From NCBI GenBank assembly GCA_910585545.1, contig CAJUFN010000002.1, positions 1 through 60,327 on the forward strand: DNA of 60,327 nt, given 5' to 3'. Below, in pieces: positions 32,742 to 41,592 of this stretch. The notes beneath the pieces are model-generated. The model was not told the origin of the DNA, searched no databases, and saw only the letters and a program-made list of their open reading frames with translations. The translations under genes were made by a program, and so were the position numbers. The stretch is from an uncultured Lachnospiraceae bacterium (GTDB lineage: Bacteria; Bacillota; Clostridia; Lachnospirales; Lachnospiraceae). Numbering within the stretch: position 1 is the stretch's first letter; each line of letters begins with the position of its first letter.

Positions 32742-32868
32742 CTTACTACCCTTCGGTATGTTCGCTCAACTAACCTCATGCTATGCATTCGCTAAGGTTC
32801 GCGAACGACCTCGCGCTAAAATTCACTCTGCGCTTTCAGCTTGATTTCATTAAGCTGCTTTCGGTCTA
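32742..32868 (-). repeat. Ribosomal-operon spacer repeat, copy after S13
   Basis: Starting with the TAG stop of rpsM on the minus strand, the spacer reads TAGACCGAAAGCAGCTTAAT, then GCGCGAGGTCGTTC and ACCTTAGCGA. It aligns through about 75 bases with the spacer after S8 and more weakly with the one after S14. No ORF or promoter is evident. Confidence 0.65.
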
Positions 32869-33234
32869 TTTCTTCTTGTTTGCTACAGTTCTCTTAGGAC
32901 CTTTTCTTGTTCTTGCGTTTGTCTTAGTCTTCTGACCACGAACCGGAAGTCCTTTTCTATGACGGATACCTCTGTAGCATCCGATTTCCTGAAGTCTCTT
33001 GATGTTAAGAGCGATCTCTCTTCTTAAATCACCTTCTACCATCTGTGTTTCATCGATCACTGCACTGATTTTCTTTACATCATCGTCAGTTAAGTCTCTG
33101 ACACGAATATCTGGATTAACTCCAGCATCTTTTAAGATACGGTTTGCACTTACTCTACCGATTCCGTAGATATAAGTTAAGCCGATTTCGACACGTTTGT
33201 CTCTTGGTAAGTCTACACCTGCAATACGAGCCAT
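32866..33234 (-). CDS. rpsM: 30S ribosomal protein S13
   Basis: This 122-residue protein begins MARIAGVDLPRDKRVEIGLT and ends with the basic tail KTNARTRKGPKRTVANKKK. It contacts the P-site tRNA and the head of the 30S subunit. The ATG at 33234 has GGAGGAAATTCAC upstream. A 412-base spacer separates it from rpmJ, unusually long for this position. Confidence 0.98.
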   Translation of the reverse strand: MARIAGVDLPRDKRVEIGLTYIYGIGRVSANRILKDAGVNPDIRVRDLTDDDVKKISAVIDETQMVEGDLRREIALNIKRLQEIGCYRGIRHRKGLPVRGQKTKTNARTRKGPKRTVANKKK

Positions 33235-33249
33235 GTGAATTTCCTCCAT

Positions 33250-33661
33250 CTTTCTTTCAGCGAAAAGCGTCTGGCAGCCCTCATCAATAATATAGATGAG
33301 TCTGAAATGTTGTGCCCCCTGCTTCGCCTCTTGTTAATATTGTCTCAAATTGGGATGCGGCGCACTGCGGAAGTACCCGTACATCCAGCCGCTAGATACT
33401 ACGGCCTTTCCCAGCACCGGTCCTGCCGGTCCATCGAAGCTTCTATATGCAAATAAGAAAGTGCGCACTTACGCCTTCCTTTTTGTATCTCATTTCTGCC
33501 TTGCTCCTTATGAAAATGACACTGGGTATTATAAGCAATATATAAATGTGAAGATGTTCCTCACTTTATATTTTAATAGCCTCTACACGCATCCTAGCGT
33601 ATCGGGGCTACAGCCGCCTAAATAATAACAAAAACAGTTCCGCTTTAATAAGTGCTTATTC
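33250..33661. other. Long spacer between rpmJ and rpsM, no clear gene
   Basis: No protein gene is convincing here. On the minus strand there is an inverted repeat TAGCCCCGATACGC / GCGTGTAGAGGCTA near 33580-33617, a TATAAT hexamer near 33527 without a good -35, and AAGGAGCAAGGCAGAA before a 16-codon frame near 33500. It could be an internal regulatory leader or an insertion remnant. Confidence 0.45.
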
Positions 33662-33775
33662 CTATCCCTGTCTTTGTTTGTGCTTCGGGTTCTCACAGAT
33701 TACTCTGATGCTTCCCTTTCTTTTAATGATTTTGCATTTTTCGCAAATCGGTTTTACTGATGATCTAACCTTCAC
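33662..33775 (-). CDS. rpmJ: 50S ribosomal protein L36
   Basis: The short frame encodes 37 residues, MKVRSSVKPICEKCKIIKRK and then GSIRVICENPKHKQRQG. It has the zinc-ribbon Cys/His set (two CxxC-type Cys, Cys and His), so it is the zinc-binding form. The start is a GTG at 33775 with AAGGAGGATTTGAC upstream. It lies in the normal infA-rpmJ-rpsM order. Confidence 0.97.
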   Translation of the reverse strand: MKVRSSVKPICEKCKIIKRKGSIRVICENPKHKQRQG

Positions 33776-33890
33776 GTCAAATCCTCCTTTCCCTATATGC
33801 ATCGCTATAGTTCCAACCGCGGGGCATACTTTCCCCGACAGTTCGCCTAATATTATAACACTTGTTTTTCTACAAAGTCAACACCTTTTT

Positions 33891-34109
33891 TTATTTATCT
33901 CTCCAGATAATTCTGCCCTTTGACAAATCATATGGGGACAATTCCAAAGTCACTTTATCTCCCGGAAGGATCTTGATAAAGTTCATACGTAACTTTCCGC
34001 TGATATGTGCCAATACTTGGTGTCCGTTTTCCAATTCTACCTGAAACATCGCATTTGGCAATTTTTCTACTACAGTTCCTTCGATTTCAATTACATCAGC
34101 TTTTGACAT
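33891..34109 (-). CDS. infA: Translation initiation factor IF-1
   Basis: This 72-residue OB-fold protein begins MSKADVIEIEGTVVEKLPNA and contains GHQVLAHISGKLRMNFIKI. It binds the A site of the 30S subunit during initiation. GGAGGAAAAGT precedes the start. It lies 13 bases after the KOW protein gene. Confidence 0.99.
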   Translation of the reverse strand: MSKADVIEIEGTVVEKLPNAMFQVELENGHQVLAHISGKLRMNFIKILPGDKVTLELSPYDLSKGRIIWRDK

Positions 34110-34122
34110 ACTTTTCCTCCAA

Positions 34123-34383
34123 TTAAACGTCTTTCTTCTCTACTTCTTTTTGATACTGTTTCAATATATATTTGATCTTCACATCATCACAGTCTGAAAG
34201 TTCAAACTGACATCCTATAAGCTGTATATGCTTTTTCTTTTTCTTTTTCGGATTTGCAAGTTTTCTTAAAAAGCCGTCCGCCAGATATACATATGCGTCT
34301 TCCACTGCTGTTATGACATAAATTTTTTCTTTGTCATGTCCTGCTTTTGATTTTGCAAGCATGCCTGCTTTATATTCTATCAT
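34123..34383 (-). CDS. KOW-domain RNA-binding protein (L14e/L6e/L27e-like)
   Basis: This 86-residue basic protein has a KOW-like beta motif at the start (AGMLAKSKAGHDKEKIYVIT) and a lysine run KKKKKK near residue 46. It belongs to the small L14e/L6e/L27e-like family often found between map and infA in Clostridia. An RNA- or ribosome-associated role is likely, but no precise function is known. It lies 24 bases after map. Confidence 0.8.
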   Translation of the reverse strand: MIEYKAGMLAKSKAGHDKEKIYVITAVEDAYVYLADGFLRKLANPKKKKKKHIQLIGCQFELSDCDDVKIKYILKQYQKEVEKKDV

Positions 34384-34407
34384 GTCCCAAACCTGCTTCT
34401 TCCTTTA

Positions 34408-35160
34408 TTATATTACCGTTAAAAGCTTCGGTTCATCTTCCGTGATCAATACCGTATTCTCATAGTGTGCTGACAGCGAGCCGTCTCTTGTCACAACCGT
34501 CCAGTCGTCGTCAAGCCAGTCTACCTGCCATGTTCCTATGTTGATCATCGGTTCGATCGCCAGCGTCATGCCTGCTTTTAATCTCATCCCTCTTCTTTGC
34601 ATCTGATAATTCGGTATCTCAGGATCTTCATGCAGATGCATGCCTATGCCGTGTCCGCATAAGTCTCTTACCACACCATAACCGAATTTTTCTGCATAAG
34701 CTCCAATCGCCCTTGAAATATCAAATAGATGATTGCCTTCTTTCGCATACTTTATACCTTCAAAAAAGCTTTCTTTCGTAATCCGTATGAGGTCTTTGGC
34801 TTCTTGGCTGACCTCTCCGACAGCGTGGGTCCTGGCTGCGTCAGAATGATACCCTTTATAGATAACCCCTGCGTCGAGACTTACGATATCACCTTCTTTG
34901 ATGATTCTTTTCTTGCTTGGAATCCCGTGCACCACTTCATGATTTAACGAAACACAGATAGATGCCGGATATCCATTGTAATTAAGAAAGGAAGGTTCGC
35001 ATCCATAGCTTCGTATTACCTCTTCGCCAAGTCTGTCTACATCCCAGGTAGACATCCCTGCCCGAAGTCCTTTTTCCAGTTCCTTATGGACAAGCGCGAG
35101 GATTTCCCCCGCCTTTGTCATTAGTTCGATCTCTCTTGCTGATTTTATCGTAACCGGCAT
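34408..35160 (-). CDS. map: Methionine aminopeptidase type I
   Basis: This 250-residue enzyme removes the initiator Met from new proteins. The five metal ligands are visible: Asp in SLDAG, Asp in HSDAARTHAVG, His in GHGIGMHLHE, Glu in AIEPM and Glu near YENTVLI. Length fits type Ia. It follows adk by two bases in the secY-adk-map arrangement. Confidence 0.98.
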   Translation of the reverse strand: MPVTIKSAREIELMTKAGEILALVHKELEKGLRAGMSTWDVDRLGEEVIRSYGCEPSFLNYNGYPASICVSLNHEVVHGIPSKKRIIKEGDIVSLDAGVIYKGYHSDAARTHAVGEVSQEAKDLIRITKESFFEGIKYAKEGNHLFDISRAIGAYAEKFGYGVVRDLCGHGIGMHLHEDPEIPNYQMQRRGMRLKAGMTLAIEPMINIGTWQVDWLDDDWTVVTRDGSLSAHYENTVLITEDEPKLLTVI

Positions 35161-35162
35161 GA

Positions 35163-35807
35163 TTACTCACCTAAAATATCAACAATTGCTTTAAACACAT
35201 CTTCTAAGTCGACCGTTCCGTCTACTGTTTTTAAGATGCCTTTTGCCATATAATAATCGATCAACGGCTGAGTCTGCTCGTGGTATACGACAAGACGCTT
35301 TTGCACTGTTTCCGGTTTATCGTCATCACGGAGGATTAAGCTTCCGCCGCAGTTATCACATATGCCCTCTTGTTTTGTGGACGCGTATACAATATGGTAT
35401 GTAGCGCCGCAATCTACACATGCTCTTCTTCCTGACATACGATTTATGATATTCTCATCCGGAACGTCTACGTCGATTGCGTAATCCATCTTCTGTCCAA
35501 GTTCTTCCAATGCTTTGTCAAGCGCCTCTGCCTGCGGAATTGTTCTTGGAAACCCATCGAGAACGTATCCGTTTGCACAATCTTCCTGATTCACACGGTC
35601 TACCACAAGGTCTACTACAAGCTCATCCGGAACAAGGAGCCCCTGGTCCATATATGTCTTTGCTTTTTTGCCTAATTCTGTACCGTTTTTAATATTTGCT
35701 CTGAAAATATCGCCTGTAGAAATATGAGGGATCTCATATTTTGCGGCAATTTTTTTTGCCTGAGTACCTTTTCCTGCACCCGGCGCCCCTAGCATGATAA
35801 TTTTCAT
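35163..35807 (-). CDS. adk: Adenylate kinase, zinc-binding form
   Basis: This 214-residue enzyme interconverts ATP, AMP and ADP. The P-loop GAPGAGKGTQ is at 7-16, the DGFPRT motif near 84, and the long LID carries four Cys (CVDC and CDNC) for zinc, the form usual in Gram-positive bacteria. It lies between secY and map. Confidence 0.99.
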   Translation of the reverse strand: MKIIMLGAPGAGKGTQAKKIAAKYEIPHISTGDIFRANIKNGTELGKKAKTYMDQGLLVPDELVVDLVVDRVNQEDCANGYVLDGFPRTIPQAEALDKALEELGQKMDYAIDVDVPDENIINRMSGRRACVDCGATYHIVYASTKQEGICDNCGGSLILRDDDKPETVQKRLVVYHEQTQPLIDYYMAKGILKTVDGTVDLEDVFKAIVDILGE

Positions 35808-35882
35808 GATATTGCCTCCTTAATAGCATTTTAACTCGTATGATTTCACACGCCATGCAGGAAATAATACGAGCTAAAATAA

Positions 35883-37199
35883 TTAATTATTTAAAAATCC
35901 TTTGTAATTACGAACAAGCATCTGAGATTCAATCTGTTTGATTGTCTCAAGTACAACGCCGACGATAATGATCAGTGAGGTACCGCCAAATGATACGTTT
36001 GCTCCAAATACACCATTGAATACAAATGGAATTACCTGTACGATAACAAGTCCACATGCTCCAATGAAAATGATTTTTCCTAAAATCTTGTTCAGATAAT
36101 CTACCGTTGGTTTTCCCGGTCTGATACCTGGGATAAATCCACCGCTCTTCTTCATGTTATTTGCAATTTCCAATGGGTTGAATGTAATTGAAGTATAGAA
36201 ATATGCAAAGAACACGGTGAGGAGGATGTATACGATAAGTCCCCATGTATACTGAATGTTTGCCGGGTTACACCAGTTTCCTGAATTCAGTCCTCGTAAG
36301 ATCTCGCTTCCGATTCCTGTTCCTTCGCCTTTGCCAAGGAAACCTGCGATCACGATCGGTGTCTGCATCAAAGAAGATGCAAAGATAACCGGAATAACAC
36401 CTGCTGTGTTAACTTTCAGCGGAATATTTGTTGACTGTCCGCCCATTGTACGTCTTCCAACAATTTTCTGTGAATACTGAACCGGAATTCTTCTCACGCC
36501 ATCCTGAAGACCAATAACGAATACAACCAATGCAATAATAATTGCCAAAATGATCAAAGCTGCAAGACCGCCTGAAGCAAGTCCTTTTCCTTTTATGAAC
36601 TGATTGTATAATGTTGTAAGGTCAAGCGGTACTCTTGAAATAATATTAATAAGAAGTACTACAGAGATACCATTTCCAACACCTTTTTCTGTGATACGTT
36701 CACCAATCCACATAAGGAATGCACTACCTGCCGTAAATGTTAATACTACAACTGCCGCATTTACAAAATTATACTCGTAAAGTAATCCCTGACGCCCAAA
36801 ACCAACTGCCATTGCTGTTGATTCTATCAATGCAAGCGCTACTGTGACGTAACGTGTCATTGCTGCAATTTTCTTTCTTCCGTCTTCGCCTTCCTTTTGC
36901 ATTTCTTCCAATTTCGGAATTGCAATCGTAAGAAGCTGCATAATAATGGAAGATGTGATGTACGGTGTAATGCTCAGTGCAAAAATCGACATTTTTTCAA
37001 AAGAACCTCCTGTAAAGGCACTAAAGAAATTGAATACATCGCCTGTCTGACTTGCAAAGAAATTCTGAATATATTCAGGGTTCACTCCCGGTGTTGGGAG
37101 CTGTGAACCGACTCTGATTACAACCAACATCAATAATGTATAGATGACTTTCTTTCTGATATCATCTATTTGAAATGCTTTTCTAACTGTCTTAAGCAT
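35883..37199 (-). CDS. secY: Protein translocase subunit SecY
   Basis: This 438-residue protein has ten predicted transmembrane helices and the SecY motifs GSQLPTPGVNP near the start and a cytosolic loop ending SQKIVGRRTMGGQSTNIP. It forms the Sec channel through which the exported proteins of this window would pass. It follows rplO by one base. Confidence 0.99.
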   Translation of the reverse strand: MLKTVRKAFQIDDIRKKVIYTLLMLVVIRVGSQLPTPGVNPEYIQNFFASQTGDVFNFFSAFTGGSFEKMSIFALSITPYITSSIIMQLLTIAIPKLEEMQKEGEDGRKKIAAMTRYVTVALALIESTAMAVGFGRQGLLYEYNFVNAAVVVLTFTAGSAFLMWIGERITEKGVGNGISVVLLINIISRVPLDLTTLYNQFIKGKGLASGGLAALIILAIIIALVVFVIGLQDGVRRIPVQYSQKIVGRRTMGGQSTNIPLKVNTAGVIPVIFASSLMQTPIVIAGFLGKGEGTGIGSEILRGLNSGNWCNPANIQYTWGLIVYILLTVFFAYFYTSITFNPLEIANNMKKSGGFIPGIRPGKPTVDYLNKILGKIIFIGACGLVIVQVIPFVFNGVFGANVSFGGTSLIIIVGVVLETIKQIESQMLVRNYKGFLNN

Positions 37200-37200
37200 T

Positions 37201-37641
37201 TTAGATCACCTCTGTTTTTCCACCAAGAGCCTCAATTTTCTCTACGGCGCCTGCGCTGAAAGCATTTGCCTGTACTGTAAGTTTCTTAGTTAATTCACCG
37301 TTGCCAAGTATCTTCACACCGTCTTTAGGATTCTTAACGATTCCTGTTTCGATCAATGTGTCAACTGATACAACAGCACCATTGTCAAATACTTCTAAAG
37401 CACTTACGTTAATACCAACAATAGATTTTGAACTTGGGCAAGTAAATCCTCTTTTTGGTATTCTTCTGTATAATGGCATCTGTCCACCTTCAAAGCCCGG
37501 TCTTGGAGCTCCTGAACGAGCTTTCTGACCTTTATGACCTTTACCTGCAGTCTTACCATTTCCTGAACCGTGTCCACGGCCTCTTCTGAAATTATCACTT
37601 TGTTTTGAACCGTCTGCTGGTCTTAAGTTTGATAAGTCCAT
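37201..37641 (-). CDS. rplO: 50S ribosomal protein L15
   Basis: This 146-residue protein starts MDLSNLRPADGSKQSDNFRR and has the glycine-rich RGRGHGSGNGKTAGKGHKGQ region typical of L15. It assembles late in the 50S subunit. The second of two adjacent ATGs fits AGGAGGTGTCATG best. Confidence 0.98.
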   Translation of the reverse strand: MDLSNLRPADGSKQSDNFRRGRGHGSGNGKTAGKGHKGQKARSGAPRPGFEGGQMPLYRRIPKRGFTCPSSKSIVGINVSALEVFDNGAVVSVDTLIETGIVKNPKDGVKILGNGELTKKLTVQANAFSAGAVEKIEALGGKTEVI

Positions 37642-37670
37642 CATGACACCTCCTTATCGTTTTTCTTAAA

Positions 37671-37850
37671 TTATGCTTCTTCTACTTTTACTAAATGCTG
37701 TACCTGTTTTACCATACCTCTTGTTGAAGCATTGTCCGGTAAAACAACTGTTTTGTTTAACTTCTTAAGCCCCAAAGCTTCCACAGTTTTTTTGTGTTTT
37801 GGCACTGCACCGATTGTAGATTTTACTAACGTAACTTTTAATTCTGCCAT
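37671..37850 (-). CDS. rpmD: 50S ribosomal protein L30
   Basis: This 59-residue frame encodes MAELKVTLVKSTIGAVPKHK and continues to HLVKVEEA, the normal length and sequence of L30. GGAGGTAGAGTGAA lies upstream. It is between rpsE and rplO as expected. Confidence 0.97.
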   Translation of the reverse strand: MAELKVTLVKSTIGAVPKHKKTVEALGLKKLNKTVVLPDNASTRGMVKQVQHLVKVEEA

Positions 37851-37864
37851 TTCACTCTACCTCC

Positions 37865-38374
37865 TTAGCCTAAAATCTCTTCCACAGATTTTCCACGGAG
37901 TTTAGCTACCTGTTCTGGAGTCTTTAACTGACTTAAGCCGTTAATCGTAGCAAGTACCAGGTTCTGCTTGTTGTTTGAACCTAAAGATTTTGTACGGATG
38001 TTCTTAATACCTGCAAGCTCGATAACCGCACGTGCCGGACCGCCGGCGATAACTCCAGTACCTTCCGGAGCTTTCTTAAGAAGTACAGAAGCGCTTCCGA
38101 ATTTTCCGATAAAATCATGAGTAATACTTTCATTTTCATCTAAGGCAACGGTTACTAATTTTTTCATAGCATCTTCTTTTCCTTTGCGGATCGCTTCCGG
38201 AATTTCTGTTGCCTTTCCTAAACCTGCACCAACATGGCCATTTCCATCGCCAACAACTACTAAAGCTGTGAATCTGAAGTTACGACCACCTTTAACAACC
38301 TTGGTAACACGCTTAATTGATACTACTTTCTCTGTCAGCTCAAATTGGCTAGCATCAATACGATTTTGTTTCAT
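37865..38374 (-). CDS. rpsE: 30S ribosomal protein S5
   Basis: This 169-residue protein has the double-stranded RNA-binding-like N-domain (VVKGGRNFRFTALVVVGDGN) and the C-domain GTGVIAGGPARAVIELAGI. It helps decoding fidelity. GGAGGTAGGAACAC lies upstream. Confidence 0.99.
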   Translation of the reverse strand: MKQNRIDASQFELTEKVVSIKRVTKVVKGGRNFRFTALVVVGDGNGHVGAGLGKATEIPEAIRKGKEDAMKKLVTVALDENESITHDFIGKFGSASVLLKKAPEGTGVIAGGPARAVIELAGIKNIRTKSLGSNNKQNLVLATINGLSQLKTPEQVAKLRGKSVEEILG

Positions 38375-38387
38375 GTGTTCCTACCTC

Positions 38388-38756
38388 CTAGAATTCAAGA
38401 CCAGCTTCTCTTGCTGCGTCTGCTAATGCTTTTACTTTTCCATGGTATATAAATCCACCTCTGTCAAAAACAACTGTGTTAATACCTTTTTCGATTGCTC
38501 TTTTTGCAATCACTGTTCCCAAGTATGCTGCTGCATCAACGTTGTCAGTTTTTTCCAGTTCTGCTTTCACTTCTTTTTGAAGAGTGGAAGCGGAAACAAG
38601 AGTATTTCCAACTGTATCGTCAATAATTTGAGCATACATATGATTATTGCTTCTAAACACTGCTAAACGTGGTCTTTCAGCGGTTCCGCTGAAACGGTTA
38701 CGTAATTTTTTGTGTTTGTTAACGCGAACTTCGCTTCTAGATTTTTTACTAACCAT
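38388..38756 (-). CDS. rplR: 50S ribosomal protein L18
   Basis: This 122-residue protein binds 5S rRNA. It carries RPRLAVFRSNNHMYAQIIDD and ends VKALADAAREAGLEF. The ATG at 38756 has AGGAGAGTGTGAAA upstream; a GTG six bases earlier is less likely. Confidence 0.98.
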   Translation of the reverse strand: MVSKKSRSEVRVNKHKKLRNRFSGTAERPRLAVFRSNNHMYAQIIDDTVGNTLVSASTLQKEVKAELEKTDNVDAAAYLGTVIAKRAIEKGINTVVFDRGGFIYHGKVKALADAAREAGLEF

Positions 38757-38773
38757 TTTCACACTCTCCTTAC

Positions 38774-39316
38774 TTATTTCTTACCAGTCTTACCAACTTT
38801 ACGTCTAATAACTTCATCAGCATATTTGATACCTTTGCCTTTGTATGGCTCCGGTCTTCTCTTATCTCTGATTTCAGCTGCGTACTGGCCAACTTTTTCT
38901 TTGCTGATACCCTTGATTGTAATCTTGTTCTGACCTTCAACGATTGACTCAATGCCTTCCGGATCGATCATCTCAACTGGATGAGAGTATCCTAAATTTA
39001 ATGTTAACTTATTTCCGGATTTTGCTGCTCTGTAACCTACACCGTTTACTTCAAGAACTTTCTGATATCCTTCTGTTACACCAACAACCATGTTATTGAT
39101 CAATGTTCTTGTAAGTCCGTGTAATGATTTCATTTTCTTTAAATCATTTGGTCTTGTAACAACAACTTCTTCACCTTCAACTTTAATTTCCATCTCGATT
39201 GGGAGTTCTCTTTCAAGAGTTCCCTTTGGACCTGTTACAGTCACTTTGTTGCGTTCCGCAACCGTTACAGTAACGCCTGCCGGAATGCGTACTGGCTGTC
39301 TTCCGATACGTGACAT
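38774..39316 (-). CDS. rplF: 50S ribosomal protein L6
   Basis: This 180-residue protein begins MSRIGRQPVRIPAGVTVTVA and has the second-domain motif RRPEPYKGKGIKY. The ATG at 39316 is favoured over one six bases upstream because AGGAGG would otherwise be too close. It is preceded by a 190-base spacer with the S8-linked repeat. Confidence 0.98.
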   Translation of the reverse strand: MSRIGRQPVRIPAGVTVTVAERNKVTVTGPKGTLERELPIEMEIKVEGEEVVVTRPNDLKKMKSLHGLTRTLINNMVVGVTEGYQKVLEVNGVGYRAAKSGNKLTLNLGYSHPVEMIDPEGIESIVEGQNKITIKGISKEKVGQYAAEIRDKRRPEPYKGKGIKYADEVIRRKVGKTGKK

Positions 39317-39397
39317 ATCCATCTTCCTCCTAAAACTTAAATTTTCGGAGCGGCGGCTTGGCCGCTCTGTTTTCAGCTACGCGGGCATTCGCCCATT

Positions 39398-39509
39398 TAT
39401 ACGGAAGTTCTTTTCCCTAAGCTCAATACCTCGCCAAGGTCAAAGAACGGCCTCGCACTAAGCTCAAGCTTCGCTTAAAGCTCGCTTTCACTAAGTTGCT
39501 TTCGTTCTA
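39398..39509 (-). repeat. Ribosomal-operon spacer repeat, copy after S8
   Basis: From the TAG stop of rpsH the minus strand reads TAGAACGAAAGCAACTTAGT, later GTGCGAGGCCGTTC and ACCTTGGCGA, then AGAACTTCCGTAT. It aligns base by base with the copy after S13 over about 75 bases. Confidence 0.65.
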
Positions 39510-39908
39510 CCAGATGTAGCAAAGTACCTCTCCGCCTACCTGAGCTTTTCTTGCTTCTTTGTCTGTGATAACACCCTGGTTTGTAGAGAGAATAGCAATT
39601 CCAAGTCCGCCAAGAACTCTTGGAAGATTTTCTTTACCAGCGTATACACGAAGACCTGGTTTGGAAATTCTCTTGAGACCGGAAATAACTTTTTCGTTTT
39701 TGTCTGCACCATATTTTAATGTGATATGGATTGTTTTAAATACGCCGTCTTCTACAAGATCATATTTTGCAATATAACCCTCGTTTACGAGAATATCAGC
39801 GATTGCAAGTTTCATTTTAGATGCCGGAACATCTACTGTATCATGTTTTGCAGTATTTGCATTACGGATTCTTGTAAGCATATCTGCAATTGGATCACTC
39901 ATAGTCAT
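39507..39908 (-). CDS. rpsH: 30S ribosomal protein S8
   Basis: This 133-residue protein begins MTMSDPIADMLTRIRNANTA and ends with STNQGVITDKEARKAQVGGE and CYIW. It binds the central domain of 16S rRNA, and in other bacteria it also represses the spc operon. AGGAAGCTTCAA lies upstream. Confidence 0.99.
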   Translation of the reverse strand: MTMSDPIADMLTRIRNANTAKHDTVDVPASKMKLAIADILVNEGYIAKYDLVEDGVFKTIHITLKYGADKNEKVISGLKRISKPGLRVYAGKENLPRVLGGLGIAILSTNQGVITDKEARKAQVGGEVLCYIW

Positions 39909-40012
39909 TTGAAGCTTCCTCCTAATTATCTTTTCTTATTATTTGTTACATCCAAAGATGCTCCCCGGCAGATGCCGGTTCGCTTCCACTACGGATATCC
40001 TTGTTTATTGTT

Positions 40013-40118
40013 ATATGGAAGTTCTCCTCGCTAGTATGGAGGTTCTTCTCTCTACGCTCGAAGAACGGTCTTCACACTAAATTCGTGCCATATGCACTCA
40101 TTAAGTGTTCAGTACCTA
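40013..40118 (-). repeat. Ribosomal-operon spacer repeat, copy after S14 (weaker)
   Basis: Beginning at the TAG stop of rpsN the minus strand has CACTTAATGAGTGC, TTTAGTGTGAAGACCGTTCTT and later AGAACTTCCATATAA. The TTTAGTG...ACCGTTC and GAACTTCC elements match the copies after S8 and S13. Confidence 0.5.
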
Positions 40119-40301
40119 CCAGGATGCTTTTTTCACACCTGGAATCTGGCCTTTATATGCTAATTCACGGAAGCAAACTCTGCAAATTCCGTATTTTCTT
40201 AAATAAGCATGTGGACGACCACAGATTCTGCAGCGATTATATTCTCTTGTAGAGAATTTCTGTTTACGCTGCTGTTTTAATTTCATTGCTGTCTTTGCCA
40301 T
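40116..40301 (-). CDS. rpsN: 30S ribosomal protein S14, zinc-binding form
   Basis: This 61-residue protein is the short zinc form: CRIC and CRVC pairs are separated by 12 residues (GRPHAYLRKYGI). It joins the 30S head late in assembly. GGAGGGAAATTC lies upstream. Confidence 0.99.
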   Translation of the reverse strand: MAKTAMKLKQQRKQKFSTREYNRCRICGRPHAYLRKYGICRVCFRELAYKGQIPGVKKASW

Positions 40302-40317
40302 GAATTTCCCTCCTTAA

Positions 40318-40857
40318 TTACTTCGTAAATGGCATATTGAATTGTTTCAATAATTCGCGTGCTTCTTCGTCTGTTTTTGCTGTTGTAACAAAGATTACGT
40401 CCATACCTCTTACTTTATCAACCTTATCGTATTCGATTTCAGGGAAAATCAATTGTTCTTTGATACCAAGAGCATAGTTACCTCTTCCGTCAAATGCGTT
40501 TGGATTTACACCTCTAAAGTCACGTACACGAGGCAATGCAAGGTTGATCAGACGATCAACGAACTCATACATTTTTTCTCCTCTTAAAGTAACCTTACAT
40601 CCGATTGCCATACCTTCTCTGATCTTGAAGTTAGCAACAGAGTTTTTAGCTTTTGTAGTAACAGCTTTCTGTCCGGCGATCTTCTCAAGATCGGCGATTG
40701 CTGCTTCTAATAATTTTGCGTTGTCTTTTGCTTCGCCAACACCCATGTTGATTACAACTTTATCGAGTTTTGGCACTTCCATGATATTTTTATATCCGAA
40801 TTTTTTGATCATTGCGTCAACGATCTCATTCTTATACTGTTCTTTTAATCTACTCAC
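40318..40857 (-). CDS. rplE: 50S ribosomal protein L5
   Basis: This 179-residue protein begins MSRLKEQYKNEIVDAMIKKF and has GVGEAKDNAKLLEAAI and RDFRGVNPNAFDGRGNYALG. It binds 5S rRNA and P-site tRNA. AAGGAGGTTCCAG lies upstream. Confidence 0.99.
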   Translation of the reverse strand: MSRLKEQYKNEIVDAMIKKFGYKNIMEVPKLDKVVINMGVGEAKDNAKLLEAAIADLEKIAGQKAVTTKAKNSVANFKIREGMAIGCKVTLRGEKMYEFVDRLINLALPRVRDFRGVNPNAFDGRGNYALGIKEQLIFPEIEYDKVDKVRGMDVIFVTTAKTDEEARELLKQFNMPFTK

Positions 40858-40880
40858 AGTCTGGAACCTCCTTCCTCGAA

Positions 40881-41192
40881 TTAATCAATTATATCGCCTG
40901 TTGTTTTCGCAAAACGTACTTTTTTGTCTCCATCCATCTTGAAACCTACTCTTGTAGCTTTTCCTTTGTGGATATACATTACGTTAGATGCATCGATCGC
41001 GCCTTCCTGGTGAACGATACCGCCGTTTGCATTTGCTGCGCTTGGTTTTGTATGCTTTGTAAGCATATTCACACCTTCAACAAGCACTTTGTTATTCTTC
41101 TTATCTACAGAAATAACTTTTCCTTCTTTGTCTTTATCTTTTCCGGCGATTACTTTAACCAAATCACCTTTTTTAATTTTCATAGTTGACAT
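40881..41192 (-). CDS. rplX: 50S ribosomal protein L24
   Basis: This 103-residue protein has the KOW motif KKGDLVKVIAGKDKDKEGKV and then VLVEGVNMLTKHTKPS. It starts 50S assembly by binding 23S rRNA. A second ATG nine bases in is an alternative start. Confidence 0.98.
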   Translation of the reverse strand: MSTMKIKKGDLVKVIAGKDKDKEGKVISVDKKNNKVLVEGVNMLTKHTKPSAANANGGIVHQEGAIDASNVMYIHKGKATRVGFKMDGDKKVRFAKTTGDIID

Positions 41193-41204
41193 CCTTGCAC
41201 CTCC

Positions 41205-41573
41205 TTACAGTACTTCCGGAGCAAGAGAAACGATTTTCATAAACTGTTTCTCACGAAGCTCTCTTGCTACTGGTCCAAAAATACGAGTTCCTCTTGGGTT
41301 TTTGTCATCTTTTATGATTACTGCTGCGTTTTCGTCGAAACGGATGTAAGAACCGTCTTTACGACGTGTCTTGTTTACAGTACGAACAACTACAGCCTTT
41401 ACTACATCACCTTTTTTAACAACGCCGCCTGGTGTTGCATCTTTAACAGTAGCAACGATAACGTCACCGATACGTGCATATCTTCTTGTAGAACCACCCA
41501 ACACACGGATGCAAAGTAACTCTTTCGCACCAGTATTATCTGCTACTCTCAGTCTACTTTCTTGCTGTATCAT
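41205..41573 (-). CDS. rplN: 50S ribosomal protein L14
   Basis: This 122-residue protein begins MIQQESRLRVADNTGAKELL and ends RELREKQFMKIVSLAPEVL. The ATG at 41573 has AAGGAGGTTTACCTGC upstream; the longer frame overlaps rpsQ and lacks support. Confidence 0.98.
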   Translation of the reverse strand: MIQQESRLRVADNTGAKELLCIRVLGGSTRRYARIGDVIVATVKDATPGGVVKKGDVVKAVVVRTVNKTRRKDGSYIRFDENAAVIIKDDKNPRGTRIFGPVARELREKQFMKIVSLAPEVL

Positions 41574-41592
41574 GCAGGTAAACCTCCTTTGA

